DNA of 64,000 bases from Paraburkholderia ginsengisoli NBRC 100965 (GCF_000739735.1 NZ_BBJF01000004.1:682001-746000); one strand, 5' to 3'; positions 47,281 to 57,937 are shown, counted from the first letter of the stretch. The notes: generated from the sequence alone by a model not told the origin. Translations and numbers: made by a program.

Positions 47281-47760
47281 TCAGGCCTTGATCAGCAAGA
47301 CCACCGCCTGCGCTTCGATCCCCTCGCCCCGGCCGAGATAACCGAGCTTCTCGTTGGTCTTGGCCTTGACGTTCACCCGCTCGACCGGCAAACCCAAATC
47401 TTCGGCGATATGCGCGCGCATCCCTTCGATATGCGGCGCGAGCTTGGGCGCCTGCGCGACCACGCTGCTATCCACATTGGCAATCGAAAAGCCCGCCGCC
47501 TTCACCCGCGCAACACACTCGCGCAACAGCACACGGCTGTCCGCACCGGCGAACTTCGCATCGGTATCGGAGAAATGGCGGCCGATATCGCCCAGCGCGG
47601 CCGCGCCGAACAGCGCGTCGGTAATCGCATGCAGCAGCACGTCCGCGTCCGAGTGCCCAAGCAGCCCGCGCTCATAAGGAATCGTCACGCCGCCGATGAT
47701 CAGCGGACGCCCCGGCACCAGCGCATGCACGTCGTAGCCCTGCCCAATTCTCAAATCCAT
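47281..47760 (-). CDS. ispF: 2-C-methyl-D-erythritol 2,4-cyclodiphosphate synthase
   Basis: 159 residues. The metal-binding D-V-H in [11 protein letters not shown], the [18 protein letters not shown] motif and the SDTDAKFAG stretch are intact. The enzyme closes CDP-ME-2P to MEcPP in the MEP isoprenoid pathway. ispD lies 51 bases upstream on the same strand, and the two act two steps apart in the same pathway. The start ATG at 47760 (MDLRIGQG) is taken; a TTG three codons earlier has GAGG close by and cannot be excluded. Confidence 0.96.
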   Translation of the reverse strand: MDLRIGQGYDVHALVPGRPLIIGGVTIPYERGLLGHSDADVLLHAITDALFGAAALGDIGRHFSDTDAKFAGADSRVLLRECVARVKAAGFSIANVDSSVVAQAPKLAPHIEGMRAHIAEDLGLPVERVNVKAKTNEKLGYLGRGEGIEAQAVVLLIKA

Positions 47761-47811
47761 ATGCGTCAAGTCCTCAAGTCCTTTAAGTCGGCCAACTGAA
47801 ACTGAAATTCA

Positions 47812-48525
47812 TCACGACGCCGAAGGCCGGGACAGAATCGCCTCGGCCAGATCGAAATCTTCCGGATAGGTCACCTTGAAGTTGCGCAGGCTGCCCTGCA
47901 CCAGCTTCGGCGCATGTCCGAGCCATTCGATCGCGCTCGCTTCGTCGGTGAGATCGTGGCCGTCAGCCTGCGCGCGCAGAATCGCCTCGCGCAACATGCC
48001 GATGCGAAACATCTGCGGCGTCTGCGCCTGCCACAAGCCGTCGCGCGCCTCGGTGCGGGCAATGCGGCCGTCGCCTGACGCGCCGTCGATGCGCTTCAAC
48101 GTATCCGCGACCGGCAACGCCATGATGCCGCCCACCGGGTCGGTCTTCAGCGCGCCGATCAGCGTGCGGATCAGCGCCGGCGTGATGCCGGGGCGCGCCG
48201 CGTCGTGCACCAGCACCCAGTCGTCGTCGCGCGCGCCGAACCCGGCGAGCGCATGCAGGCCGTTCAGCACCGACGCCTGGCGCGACGCGCCGCCCACGCG
48301 GCGCACCGCGAAACGCAGCCCGCCGAAGCGGCGCGCGTCGAAGTGCTGGTCGTCGGGGGCGATCACGACCAGGGTCTGCGCAAACTCGCTGCACGCGTCG
48401 AACGCGGCCAGCGAGTAATGCAACATGTCGCGACCGGCGACAGTGCGATATTGTTTGGGCATCGCGGCGCCGGATCGGCTGCCGGTGCCTGCGCACGGAA
48501 TCAGGGCAAATAGACGGGAAGTCAC
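47812..48525 (-). CDS. ispD: 2-C-methyl-D-erythritol 4-phosphate cytidylyltransferase
   Basis: 237 residues from a GTG. The nucleotide-binding start [24 protein letters not shown] is typical of IspD, as are [14 protein letters not shown] and the QTPQMFR motif with the catalytic arginine. It makes CDP-ME from MEP and CTP. The start at the GTG 48525 places the glycine-rich loop at the normal distance; a longer in-frame extension overlaps the divergent promoter. Shares an operon with ispF and is divergent to mfd across 121 bases. Confidence 0.94.
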   Translation of the reverse strand: MTSRLFALIPCAGTGSRSGAAMPKQYRTVAGRDMLHYSLAAFDACSEFAQTLVVIAPDDQHFDARRFGGLRFAVRRVGGASRQASVLNGLHALAGFGARDDDWVLVHDAARPGITPALIRTLIGALKTDPVGGIMALPVADTLKRIDGASGDGRIARTEARDGLWQAQTPQMFRIGMLREAILRAQADGHDLTDEASAIEWLGHAPKLVQGSLRNFKVTYPEDFDLAEAILSRPSAS

Positions 48526-48646
48526 GAGTGCGGATGCCGCGAGGTCAAAGTAAAGGACGGATTTTATAATAGGTCCTTCGCATCCACGCCCCGACACGCG
48601 TAAACTTGCCGATCACGTGTGAGCCCGAGGCCGCTTTCTCTCTTCT

Positions 48647-51600
48647 ATGCCAGACATCGCCGCATCATCGCAGTCCTCTCCGCCCGTCGCGCTCGTCAAG
48701 GCCGGCCAGCGTTTCACCTTCGACGGCACGCACGGCTCGTCCGACGCGCTGCTGATCGCCCGCTACCATCTCGCCTGGCGCGAGAAGGTGCCGCTGCTGG
48801 CGGTCGTGTGCGAAAGCGCCGTCGATGCGCAGCGCCTGTCGCAGGAAATCGGCTTCTTCGCGCCCGACGCGCGGGTGCGCCTGCTGCCCGATTGGGAAAC
48901 GTTGCCTTACGATACCTTTTCGCCGCACCAGGATCTGGTCTCCGAGCGCCTCGCCACGCTGCACGATCTCGGCGAGGGCCGTTGCGACATCCTGCTGGTG
49001 CCCGCCACCACGGCGCTCTACCGGATGCCGCCCGCGTCGTTCCTCGCCGCCTACACGTTTTCGTTCTCGCAAGGCGAGCGCCTCGACGAAGCGAAGCTCA
49101 AGGCGCAGCTGACGCTCGCCGGCTACGAGCACGTGAGCCAGGTGGTGCGTCCCGGCGAGTACTGCGTGCGCGGCTCGCTGCTCGATCTTTATCCGATGGG
49201 CTCGCCGCTGCCCTACCGGATCGACCTGTTCGACGACCAGGTCGACTCGATCCGCGCGTTCGATCCGGACACGCAGCGCAGCCTCTACCCGGTGAAGGAC
49301 GTGCGCCTTTTGCCGGGCCGCGAGTTCCCGTTCGATGAAGCCGCGCGCACCGCGTTCCGCAGCCGCTGGCGCGAGAGCTTCGAGGGCGACCCGAGCCGCG
49401 CGTCGGTTTACAAGGACATCGGCAACGGCGTGCCGTCGGCGGGCATCGAATACTATCTGCCGCTCTTCTTCGAGGAGACGGCGACGCTGTTCCACTACCT
49501 GCCGGAAGGCGCGCAACTGGTGCTGGTCGGCGATCTGGAAGCGGCGATCCGGCGCTTTACCAACGACACGAAGCAGCGCTACAACTTCCTGTCGCACGAT
49601 CGCGACCGGCCGATCCTCGACCCGGAGCGGCTGTTCCTGACGGACCAGGACTTCTTCACGTTCGCCAAGCCGTTCGCGCGGCTCGCGTTACCCGCGAACG
49701 CGGGCGGCGGCTGGTCGACGCCGCTGCCCAATCTCGCGATCGACCGTCACGCGGACGATCCCGTGCTGGCGTTGCGCGCGTATCTGAACAGCACGCCGAA
49801 TCGCGTGCTGTTCGCCGCCGAATCGGCGGGCCGGCGCGAAACGCTGCTTCAGCTGCTGGCCGACAATCATCTGAAACCCGCTTCGAGCGACAGCTTCCAG
49901 GACTGGCTGCTCGGCGACGCGCACTTCTCGCTGGGCGTCGCGCCGCTCGCCAACGGCTTCGCGGTGCCGGCCGACGGCATCGCGATCATCACCGAAACCG
50001 AGCTGTACGGACCGCTCGCGCGCCGTGCGGGACGCCGCCGCCAGGAACAGGCGAGCAACGTCGATTCGATGGTGCGCGATCTGTCCGAGCTTAAAGTGGG
50101 CGACCCGGTCGTGCATTCGCAGCACGGTATCGGCCGCTATATGGGTCTAGTGACGATGGACCTCGGCGAAGGCGAGACCGAGTTCCTGCACCTCGAATAC
50201 GCGGGCGACAGCAAGCTCTACGTGCCGGTCGCGCAACTGCACGTGATCTCGCGCTATAGCGGCGCCGACCCGGAAAGCGCGCCGTTGCACTCGCTCGGTT
50301 CGGGCCAGTGGGAAAAGGCCAAACGCAAGGCCGCGCAACAGATTCGCGACACCGCCGCCGAACTACTGAACCTGTATGCGCGCCGCGCCGCGCGTTCGGG
50401 CCACGCCTTCGCGCTCGAACCGAAGGATTACGTGAAGTTCGCCGAGAGCTTCGGCTTCGAGGAAACGCCCGATCAGGCCGCCGCGATCGCGGCCGTGATC
50501 GGCGACATGACGAGCGGCAAGCCGATGGACCGCCTCGTGTGCGGCGACGTCGGCTTCGGCAAGACCGAGGTGGCATTGCGCGCGGCGTTCATCGCGGTGA
50601 TGGGCGGCAAGCAGGTCGCGCTGCTCTCGCCCACCACGCTGCTCGCCGAACAGCACACGCAGACCTTCACCGATCGCTTCTCCGACTGGCCGGTGCGCAT
50701 CGCCGAACTGTCGCGCTTCAAGTCGACCAAGGAAGTCAACGCGGCGATCCAGCAGATCAACGAAGGCACGGTCGACATCGTGATCGGTACGCACAAGCTG
50801 TTGTCGTCGGATGTGCAATTCAAGCGGCTGGGGCTCGTGATCATCGACGAGGAACATCGCTTCGGCGTGCGTCAGAAGGAGGCGCTCAAGGCGCTGCGCG
50901 CGGAAGTCGACGTGCTCACGCTAACCGCGACGCCGATCCCGCGTACGCTCGGCATGGCGCTCGAAGGGCTGCGCGATTTTTCGGTGATTGCCACCGCGCC
51001 GCAAAAGCGCCTCGCGATCAAAACCTTCGTGCGCCGCGAAGAAGACAGCGTGATTCGCGAAGCGATGCTGCGCGAGCTGAAGCGCGGCGGCCAGGTCTAC
51101 TTCCTGCACAACGAAGTCGAGACGATCGAGAATCGCCGGCAGATGCTCGAAGCGCTGGTGCCCGAAGCACGCATCGCGGTCGCGCATGGACAGATGCACG
51201 AACGCGAACTCGAACGCGTGATGCGCGACTTCGTGGCACAACGCGCAAACGTGCTGCTGTGCACGACGATTATCGAAACCGGCATCGACGTGCCGAGCGC
51301 GAACACCATCCTGATTCATCGCGCCGACAAGTTCGGCCTCGCGCAATTGCACCAGTTGCGCGGACGTGTGGGCCGCTCGCATCACCAGGCGTATTCGTAT
51401 CTGCTGGTGCATGACCCGCAGGGGCTGACCAAGCAGGCGCAACGCCGCCTCGAAGCGATCCAGCAGATGGAGGAACTCGGCTCGGGCTTCTATCTGGCGA
51501 TGCACGACCTCGAAATTCGCGGCACCGGCGAAGTGCTCGGCGACAAGCAGTCGGGCGAGATTCACGAGATCGGCTTCCAGCTCTATACCGACATGCTGAA

Positions 51601-52129
51601 CGATGCGGTGAAGGCGCTCAAGGAAGGCAAGGAACCCGACCTCACCGCGCCGCTCGCCGCGACCACCGAAATCAACCTGCACGCGCCGGCCATTCTGCCC
51701 GCGGACTATTGCGGCGATGTGCAGGAACGTCTGTCGCTTTACAAACGCCTTGCCAACTGCGAGCACAGCGACTCGATCGACGGCATTCAGGAGGAGCTGA
51801 TCGACCGCTTCGGCAAGTTGCCGCCGCAAGCACATGCGCTCGTGGAGACGCATCGTCTGCGGCTCGCCGCGAAGCCGCTCGGCATTTCGAAGATCGATGC
51901 GGGCGAAGCGGTGATCGGCTTGCAGTTCATCCCCAATCCGCCGATCGACGCGATGCGGATCATCGAGATGGTGCAGAAGCACAAGCACATCAAGCTCGCG
52001 GGCCAGGACAAGTTGCGCATCGAAACGCGCAGCCCCGACCTCGCGGTACGCGTCGCAACGGTCAAGGAAACCTTGCGCGCGCTCGGTGCGCCGAGTCGTG
52101 GCACGGCGCCTGCTGCGGCCGCGCGCTGA
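48647..52129 (+). CDS. mfd: transcription-repair coupling factor
   Basis: 1160 residues, full-length Mfd. UvrB-homology domains fill the first third; the RNA polymerase-binding CarD-like domain has VHSQHGIGRYMGLVTMDLGEGE. The RecG-type translocase carries Walker A GDVGFGKTEVALRA at about 632-645 and the DEEH box in LVIIDEEHRFGVRQ at about 732, with GRVGRSHHQAYSYLL and a TRG motif region downstream. Mfd pushes stalled polymerase from lesions and recruits UvrA. The ATG at 48647 gives a typical N-terminus. Confidence 0.97.
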   Translation: MPDIAASSQSSPPVALVKAGQRFTFDGTHGSSDALLIARYHLAWREKVPLLAVVCESAVDAQRLSQEIGFFAPDARVRLLPDWETLPYDTFSPHQDLVSERLATLHDLGEGRCDILLVPATTALYRMPPASFLAAYTFSFSQGERLDEAKLKAQLTLAGYEHVSQVVRPGEYCVRGSLLDLYPMGSPLPYRIDLFDDQVDSIRAFDPDTQRSLYPVKDVRLLPGREFPFDEAARTAFRSRWRESFEGDPSRASVYKDIGNGVPSAGIEYYLPLFFEETATLFHYLPEGAQLVLVGDLEAAIRRFTNDTKQRYNFLSHDRDRPILDPERLFLTDQDFFTFAKPFARLALPANAGGGWSTPLPNLAIDRHADDPVLALRAYLNSTPNRVLFAAESAGRRETLLQLLADNHLKPASSDSFQDWLLGDAHFSLGVAPLANGFAVPADGIAIITETELYGPLARRAGRRRQEQASNVDSMVRDLSELKVGDPVVHSQHGIGRYMGLVTMDLGEGETEFLHLEYAGDSKLYVPVAQLHVISRYSGADPESAPLHSLGSGQWEKAKRKAAQQIRDTAAELLNLYARRAARSGHAFALEPKDYVKFAESFGFEETPDQAAAIAAVIGDMTSGKPMDRLVCGDVGFGKTEVALRAAFIAVMGGKQVALLSPTTLLAEQHTQTFTDRFSDWPVRIAELSRFKSTKEVNAAIQQINEGTVDIVIGTHKLLSSDVQFKRLGLVIIDEEHRFGVRQKEALKALRAEVDVLTLTATPIPRTLGMALEGLRDFSVIATAPQKRLAIKTFVRREEDSVIREAMLRELKRGGQVYFLHNEVETIENRRQMLEALVPEARIAVAHGQMHERELERVMRDFVAQRANVLLCTTIIETGIDVPSANTILIHRADKFGLAQLHQLRGRVGRSHHQAYSYLLVHDPQGLTKQAQRRLEAIQQMEELGSGFYLAMHDLEIRGTGEVLGDKQSGEIHEIGFQLYTDMLNDAVKALKEGKEPDLTAPLAATTEINLHAPAILPADYCGDVQERLSLYKRLANCEHSDSIDGIQEELIDRFGKLPPQAHALVETHRLRLAAKPLGISKIDAGEAVIGLQFIPNPPIDAMRIIEMVQKHKHIKLAGQDKLRIETRSPDLAVRVATVKETLRALGAPSRGTAPAAAAR

Positions 52130-52328
52130 GTTGAGTCCCGAGCTGGGCGGTGAATCGCGCATTGAATCGCGCGTCTCACCCGCCCTCGCCCGTGGTTGGC
52201 GTCACGTCATAAAACGGGGGGACGTAAAGCGTTTTTTCGCTGATGCTGCGGTGCGCCAATGCCCACTGCAGCATACGGGCGCATTTTTTTTGGGTATGAT
52301 CGAAAGACTCAAATGCCGGAGTCTTCTC

Positions 52329-53555
52329 ATGTCTCATGTCGCTGAAACAGCGCCGTCGTCCTCTTCCGATTCGTCCTCCCCCGTCTCGCTGCCCTGGGTC
52401 ACCCGTCTCGTGTCGATGGACACGGTCAGCCGCAATCCGAATCTCGGTCTGATCGAAACGGTGCGCGACGAGCTGCGCGCGGCCGGCATCGAAGCCACGC
52501 TCACGCACGACGAACGCGGCGGCAAATGGGCGAATCTATTCGCGACGATCCCCGCGCACGACGGCGAAACGAATGGCGGCGTCGTGCTCTCGGGACACAC
52601 GGACGTCGTGCCGGTGGACGGCCAGCAATGGGACAGCGATCCGTTCAAGCCGGAGATTCGCGGCGACAAACTCTATGGCCGCGGCACCTGCGATATGAAA
52701 GGCTTCATCGGCGCGGCGCTCGCGCTCGTGCCGGACATGCAACGCGCGAAGCTCGCCAGGCCGATTCACTTCGCGCTGTCGTTCGACGAGGAAGTGGGTT
52801 GCGCGGGTGCCCCGTTGCTGATCGCCGATCTGATGAAGCGCGGCGTGAAACCGGACGGCTGCATCGTCGGCGAGCCGACCAGCATGCGTCCGATCGTGGC
52901 GCACAAGGGCATCAACGCGTACCAGTGCTGCGTGCGCGGCCAGGCGGCGCATTCGTCGCTGACGCCGAAGGGCTTGAACGCGATCGAGTACGCCGCGCGT
53001 TTGATCTGCTACATCCGCGACATGGCCGATCAGTTCCGCGAGCAAGGTCCGTTCGACGAGCTGTACGACGTGCCCTTCACCACCGCGCAGACCAGCACGA
53101 TCAGCGGCGGCAATGCGATCAACACGGTGCCGGCCGAATGCAAGTTCCAGTTCGAATTCCGCAACCTGCCCACGCTCGACCCCGAACCGATCTTTGCGCG
53201 CATCGATCAGTACGCACGTGAAACGCTGCTGCCGAAGATGCTGCGCGAGCATCCGTCGGCGGCTATCGAGATCACGAAGATCGCCGCGGCGCCCGGGCTC
53301 GATTCCTCCGAGCAGGCCGCGATCACGCAGCTCGTGCGTGCGCTGACCGCCGACCAGGACAAGCGCAAGGTCGCGTACGGCACCGAAGCGGGACTGTTTT
53401 CGCTGGCGGGCATTCCGAGCATCGTGTGCGGCCCCGGCGACATCCAGCAGGCGCACAAGGCGAATGAGTTCGTCGCGCTGGATCAGTTGGTGGCGTGCGA
53501 GCGTTTCCTGCAGAAATTCATCCGCAGCATGTCGGTCGAGGCTCACGCTCTCTGA
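52329..53555 (+). CDS. argE: acetylornithine deacetylase, M20 family
   Basis: 408 residues of the M20A metallopeptidase-like ArgE/DapE group. Metal ligands are readable: H90 and D92 in LSGHTDVVPVDGQQW, D122 in RGTCDMKGF, and the catalytic E154 with metal E155 in SFDEEVGCAG. The dimerisation domain and the C-terminal histidine follow. ArgE releases ornithine from N-acetylornithine; the family pattern GEPTSMRPIVAHKGI is closer to ArgE than DapE. The first 20 residues are Ser-rich. GGAG seven bases upstream supports the ATG at 52329. It lies between mfd and a PLP enzyme gene. Confidence 0.88.
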   Translation: MSHVAETAPSSSSDSSSPVSLPWVTRLVSMDTVSRNPNLGLIETVRDELRAAGIEATLTHDERGGKWANLFATIPAHDGETNGGVVLSGHTDVVPVDGQQWDSDPFKPEIRGDKLYGRGTCDMKGFIGAALALVPDMQRAKLARPIHFALSFDEEVGCAGAPLLIADLMKRGVKPDGCIVGEPTSMRPIVAHKGINAYQCCVRGQAAHSSLTPKGLNAIEYAARLICYIRDMADQFREQGPFDELYDVPFTTAQTSTISGGNAINTVPAECKFQFEFRNLPTLDPEPIFARIDQYARETLLPKMLREHPSAAIEITKIAAAPGLDSSEQAAITQLVRALTADQDKRKVAYGTEAGLFSLAGIPSIVCGPGDIQQAHKANEFVALDQLVACERFLQKFIRSMSVEAHAL

Positions 53556-53625
53556 AACTGCGCGCGGCGGAACGTGTCTTACACAACACGAGTCTCACCC
53601 TCACCGAGGACAACCCGTTCCTGCC

Positions 53626-54660
53626 ATGTCATCCGCCACGCCGCAGCACACCGACCACACGATCGACGGCGAGCCGATCCCCACGCTCGACGACATCGCC
53701 ACGCAGCATTTTGCGTTGACGCCGTGGGTCATGCGAACGCCGGTGTTCGACCGAACCGACTTTTCGTCGCTGGAAAGCACGGTGGTGAATTTCAAGTTCG
53801 AACTGCTGCAGGCGGGCGGCAGCTTCAAAGCGCGCGGCGCGTTCACGAACCTGCTCGCGCTCGATGAAAGCCAGCGCAGCGCGGGCGTCACCTGCGTGTC
53901 GGGTGGCAATCATGCGGTCGCGCTCGCGTATGCGGCGCAGCGTCTGGGTATTAGCGCGAAGGTCGTGCTGTTTCGCGCGGCGAATCCGGCGCGCGTCGCG
54001 TTGTGCCGGGAGTATGGCGCCGACATCGTGTACGCGGAAGACATTGCCGAGGCGTTCGAACTCGTGCGCCGTATCGAGGCAGAAGAAGGCCGCTATTTCG
54101 TGCACCCGTTCAATGGTTATCGCACGGTGCTGGGCTCGGCCACGCTCGGCTACGAATGGGCCACGCAAACGCCCGATCTCGAAGCGGTGATCGTGCCGAT
54201 CGGCGGCGGCGGTCTCGCGGCCGGTGTCTCGACCGCGATGCGGCTCGCCAATCCGAACGTGCATGTGTTCGGCGTGGAGCCCGAAGGCGCGGACGTGATG
54301 AACAAAAGTTTCGCCGCTAATCACACGGTCAAGATGGGCCACATGCACAGCATCGCCGATTCGCTGATGTCGCCGCATACCGAGGAATACAGCTACGAGT
54401 TGTGCCGCCGTCATATCGACCAGCTCGTGACCGTCTCCGACGACCAGTTGCGCGCGGCCATGCTGATCCTGTTCGCACAACTGAAGCTCGCGGTGGAACC
54501 GGCTTGCGCGGCGGCCACCGCAGCGCTGCTCGGACCGTTGCGCGAACAGTTGCAAGGCAAGCGCGTGGGCGTGCTGTTGTGCGGCACCAATACCGACCCG
54601 GTCAGTTTTGCCGCGCATCTCGAACGTGCGCGTCACAGCGAGTCACAGTTTCCTCGGTAG
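53626..54660 (+). CDS. threonine/serine dehydratase-like PLP enzyme
   Basis: 344 residues, fold type II. The PLP lysine is K68 in GGSFKARGAFTNLL, the SGGNHAVALAYAA helix follows, and the phosphate loop reads PIGGGGLAAG. There is no C-terminal ACT domain, so it is of the catabolic, non-allosteric type or a related threonine/serine/hydroxyaspartate lyase. It follows argE on the same strand with 70 bases between. The ATG at 53626 is used because the longer frame starts inside argE. Substrate cannot be told. Confidence 0.88.
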   Translation: MSSATPQHTDHTIDGEPIPTLDDIATQHFALTPWVMRTPVFDRTDFSSLESTVVNFKFELLQAGGSFKARGAFTNLLALDESQRSAGVTCVSGGNHAVALAYAAQRLGISAKVVLFRAANPARVALCREYGADIVYAEDIAEAFELVRRIEAEEGRYFVHPFNGYRTVLGSATLGYEWATQTPDLEAVIVPIGGGGLAAGVSTAMRLANPNVHVFGVEPEGADVMNKSFAANHTVKMGHMHSIADSLMSPHTEEYSYELCRRHIDQLVTVSDDQLRAAMLILFAQLKLAVEPACAAATAALLGPLREQLQGKRVGVLLCGTNTDPVSFAAHLERARHSESQFPR

Positions 54661-54750
54661 GAACATTCGTCGGTGCGCTTGCGCCCAAAAGACTAGCCTA
54701 TCCTTCTCAGGTTGGTATCATTCGCCTATTGATACTTGGGAGGAACCTCT

Positions 54751-55197
54751 ATGAGCATGATCAAGGAATTCAAAGAATTTGCCCTTAAAGGCAACGTGAT
54801 GGATCTTGCGGTCGGTGTGATTATCGGCGGCGCTTTTTCCACCATTGTCAATTCAGTTGTTAAAGACCTGATCATGCCGATCGTCGGGATTGCCACCGGC
54901 GGACTCGATTTCTCCAATATGTTCATTCGCCTCGGCGAGATTCCGCCGACCTATCACGGCAACCCGACGTCGTATAAAGACTTGCAGACCGCGGGCGTGG
55001 CGGTGATCGGTTATGGCTCGTTCATCACGGTGCTCATCAACTTCATCATTCTCGCGTTCATCATTTTCCTGATGGTCAAGTTCATCAACAATCTGCGCAA
55101 GCCGGCTGAAGCCGCACCGGCGGCACCGGCGCCGACGCCGGAAGACGTGCTGCTGCTGCGTGAAATCCGCGATTCGTTGAAGAACTCGCCGCGTTGA
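54751..55197 (+). CDS. mscL: large-conductance mechanosensitive channel
   Basis: 148 residues. The amphipathic start [27 protein letters not shown], the first pore helix and the second helix [21 protein letters not shown] stretch are typical. A C-terminal helix [10 protein letters not shown] ends the protein. MscL opens under membrane tension to release solutes in hypo-osmotic shock. GGGAGGA six bases before the ATG at 54751 is a strong ribosome binding site and decides the start. A 21-bp hairpin terminator follows. Confidence 0.97.
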   Translation: MSMIKEFKEFALKGNVMDLAVGVIIGGAFSTIVNSVVKDLIMPIVGIATGGLDFSNMFIRLGEIPPTYHGNPTSYKDLQTAGVAVIGYGSFITVLINFIILAFIIFLMVKFINNLRKPAEAAPAAPAPTPEDVLLLREIRDSLKNSPR

Positions 55198-55235
55198 ACA
55201 TGGCGGTCCGGCGTACTCCATGCGCTGGATCGAAT

Positions 55236-55286
55236 AAAGAGAAAGGCCTGTTGCGATTCTTATCGCAACAGGCCTTTCTCTTTTAA
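55236..55286. terminator. long bidirectional terminator after mscL
   Basis: A perfect 21-bp stem (arms 55236-55256 and 55263-55283, core GGCCTGTTGCGA) with a 6-base loop and A/T-rich ends. It serves mscL and the converging hybrid kinase gene. Confidence 0.9.
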
Positions 55287-55299
55287 TACGCCCCGCGCG

Positions 55300-57273
55300 T
55301 CACGCCCGCTTCTGCGCTTTCAGATTCACCGCGCTTTCAATCACCGTTTCGAGCTGGCCGAAATTGACAGGCTTCGTCAGATGCGAAGTGAAGCCCGCGC
55401 TCAGACAGCGGCGCACGTCATCATCGGTGCCGAAGCCGGTCAGTGCCACGGCTGGCGCATCCGAATGCTCGCGGAACGCCTTGATGAAATCGAGGCCTGT
55501 GCCATCCGGCAAACCGACGTCGCTGACGACCAGATCGAAGTCCTGTTGCTGGGTGGCGGCCAGCGCATCGTCGACGCGGCCCACCACGGTCACGTCGTGA
55601 CCCAGGCTGCGGATCAACTGCGCCATCACCTCGGCGGTATCCACGTGATCCTCGATTAGCAGGATGGTCAGCAGTCCGGCCGGATGCGCCGCAGCCGGCA
55701 CCGCGACCGGTTGCGTGACGGAAGGCGCCGCCGCGGTCGGCAACGTGATCGTGAAGGTCGCGCCGCAATGCGCGCCAGGGCTGTGCGCGGTCACCGTGCC
55801 GCCGTGCACGTCGGTGAGCGCTTTGGTGATGGCGAGTCCGAGCCCCAATCCGCCGAATTGCCGCGTCATGTTCTGGTTGCCCTGCTCGAACGCGTTGAAC
55901 AGCTTGCCGATCTGCTCCGGCGCGATGCCGATGCCGGTATCTTCGACGGAGATCTGCACGTGCATGCGTTCGTCGCGGGTACGCACGTAGATATGGCCAC
56001 CGTCCGGCGTGAACTTCGCGGCATTGCGAATCAGATTCCACAGCATCTGTTGCAGGCGCGCGCGATCGGCCAGCACGTAGTGATGCGTCGCGCGCTTGTC
56101 GACATGCACGTCCTGCTGCTTGACCTGAATCTCGCTGCGAAAGAGTTCGAGCACGCTGTCCATCACGTCGTGCACGTCGACGGTTTCGAGCGAGAGCCGC
56201 AGCTTGCCATTCGCCACGCGCGTCAGATCGAGCAGATCGTCGATCAGCCGCGCTTCGAGTTCGACGTTGCGGCGAATCATGCGCACGCTGTTGCGCGCCT
56301 CCTCGGGCAGATCGGGGATCATCTCCAGCACGCGCGCGCCGGCCAGCACCGGCGTGAGCGGTGTGCGCAATTCGTGCGACAGCATCGCAAGAAAGCGGTC
56401 TTTCGCGCGGTTCGCTTCTTCGGATGTCTGACGCGCCGCCTGCTCGGATGCGAGCAGCCGCTCGCGCTCCTCGATCGCCTCGCGCTGCGAATGAATGTCC
56501 GTGCAACTGCCGAACCATTTGACGACGTTGTGCTCCGCGTCGCGCATCGCCACCACGCGCGCGTCGAACCAGCGGTACTCGCCGTCATGACGGCGAATCC
56601 GCATCTCGTGCCGATAGTCGCCGGCCTGGCTCGCCACCGCCTTCAGCCAGCTGCGGCGAATCTCGTCGCGATCGTCCGGATGCACGGCGTCGAGCCACGC
56701 GAGACCATACGAAGCGTGGCAGGAGAGGCCCGTGTAATCGCACCACTGCTTCGACAGAAAATCGCAGTCACCCTCCGCGTTGCAGGTCAGCACGAGGTGC
56801 GGCAACGCTTCCGACAAAGTCCGGTAATGCTGTTCGCGATCGCGCAGCAGCAACGCTTCGTCCGAGGCTCGTTGCAGCCGCACTTGCGACAGCACGCGCT
56901 CGACCGCTTCCGGCAGGTAATCGAGATAGTCGCCGGACTTCGGCACCACGTCGGACACGCCCGCGCGCAACGCTTCGATCACGCGCGATTCGTCGGTGAA
57001 GCCGGTCACGAGGATCGCGGGAATCCGCACGCCCTCCGCGCGCAGGCGGCGAAAAAAGTCGAGCCCGGATTCCGGACCGCTCAATTGATAGTCGAGCACC
57101 AGCAGATCGGGACCGCCGGTGGCGAGCCGCTCGCGGGCGGCGTCGACGCCCGCGCAGATCGCGACCCGGCAGCCGGCGCGTTCGAGCGACTTGCGCGCGA
57201 GCCGCAGGATGCCTTCGTCGTCATCGACGACAAGCACATACGCGGCGGGCGGCGTGGATACGTCTTCGGTCAT
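55300..57273 (-). CDS. hybrid histidine kinase REC-PAS-HisKA-HATPase-REC
   Basis: 657 residues and no membrane segment. Domains in order: receiver with D61 in LLVLDYQLSGPES (10-130); PAS (150-265) with a PAC-type WFDARVVAMRD; HisKA with H300 in LAMLSHELRTPLTP; HATPase (400-515) with DTGIGIAPEQIGKLF and GGLGLGLAITKAL; final receiver with D585 in LVVSDVGLPDG. The two receivers flank the kinase, suggesting that phosphate enters from another kinase and leaves to a further partner. The CHASE3 kinase and the single receiver upstream on the same strand are the likely partners. No output domain is fused. Confidence 0.9.
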   Translation of the reverse strand: MTEDVSTPPAAYVLVVDDDEGILRLARKSLERAGCRVAICAGVDAARERLATGGPDLLVLDYQLSGPESGLDFFRRLRAEGVRIPAILVTGFTDESRVIEALRAGVSDVVPKSGDYLDYLPEAVERVLSQVRLQRASDEALLLRDREQHYRTLSEALPHLVLTCNAEGDCDFLSKQWCDYTGLSCHASYGLAWLDAVHPDDRDEIRRSWLKAVASQAGDYRHEMRIRRHDGEYRWFDARVVAMRDAEHNVVKWFGSCTDIHSQREAIEERERLLASEQAARQTSEEANRAKDRFLAMLSHELRTPLTPVLAGARVLEMIPDLPEEARNSVRMIRRNVELEARLIDDLLDLTRVANGKLRLSLETVDVHDVMDSVLELFRSEIQVKQQDVHVDKRATHHYVLADRARLQQMLWNLIRNAAKFTPDGGHIYVRTRDERMHVQISVEDTGIGIAPEQIGKLFNAFEQGNQNMTRQFGGLGLGLAITKALTDVHGGTVTAHSPGAHCGATFTITLPTAAAPSVTQPVAVPAAAHPAGLLTILLIEDHVDTAEVMAQLIRSLGHDVTVVGRVDDALAATQQQDFDLVVSDVGLPDGTGLDFIKAFREHSDAPAVALTGFGTDDDVRRCLSAGFTSHLTKPVNFGQLETVIESAVNLKAQKRA

Positions 57274-57355
57274 GCGGACTGGTCTCTGGCTGAATCGGTG
57301 GGTCTAACGGTTCGTTGTGTGGATGGGGTCCATCCCGTCATGCACGGCGACGCGA

Positions 57356-57856
57356 TCATGGCGCGGCGAGCCGGTGGCCCGGCGGGAGCTTGACCACTTG
57401 CAGGAAGAACCCAAGCCGGCGCACCGCTTCGATGAACGCATCGTATTCGACCGGCTTGCAGATGTAGACGTTGCAACCGAGTTCGTAGCAGCGTGCGATT
57501 TCGCGCGGATCGTCGGTGGTGGTCAGCACGATCACGGGCACCGAGGCGGTTCGCGGCGACGCCTTCAGCCGCCGCAGCACTTCGAAGCCGTCCACGCGCG
57601 GCATTTTCAGATCGAGCAGCACGACGAATTGGGTCAGATCCTCGCATGGCGGATACGCGTTCGCAGCGGCACTCGCCGGAGCGCCTGGAGCGTCAGGCGT
57701 CTCGGCGCCGAAGAAGTAATCGAGCGCCTGCTGGCCGTCGCGAAAGCGCAAGAAGCCGTTCGTGATGCCGGCGCGGCGCAGATTGCGTTCGACCAGCGTG
57801 GCGTGGCCGTCGTCATCTTCGATCAGCACGATGCTGACCGTTTCCCCGTGACCCAT
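57356..57856 (-). CDS. single-domain response regulator (Rcp1-like)
   Basis: 166 residues, a receiver without effector. Acidic pocket in VLIEDDDGHATL, phosphoacceptor D82 in VVLLDLKMPRVDG, conserved Thr in VLTTTDDPREIA and Lys in VYICKPVEYDAF. The insertion between strands two and three (about 52-75, Ala/Pro-rich) is typical of the Rcp1 group that serves phytochrome-like or CHASE-type kinases. It lies between the membrane kinase and the hybrid kinase, 82 bases from each, as a likely phosphate shuttle. Confidence 0.88.
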   Translation of the reverse strand: MGHGETVSIVLIEDDDGHATLVERNLRRAGITNGFLRFRDGQQALDYFFGAETPDAPGAPASAAANAYPPCEDLTQFVVLLDLKMPRVDGFEVLRRLKASPRTASVPVIVLTTTDDPREIARCYELGCNVYICKPVEYDAFIEAVRRLGFFLQVVKLPPGHRLAAP

Positions 57857-57937
57857 ATGCTCTCCGTACTAACGATTCTCCGACACGTGCCGCATGCCGC
57901 ATTGCCCCGCCCCGTTGCCGCCATCCGCCGTGCGGTG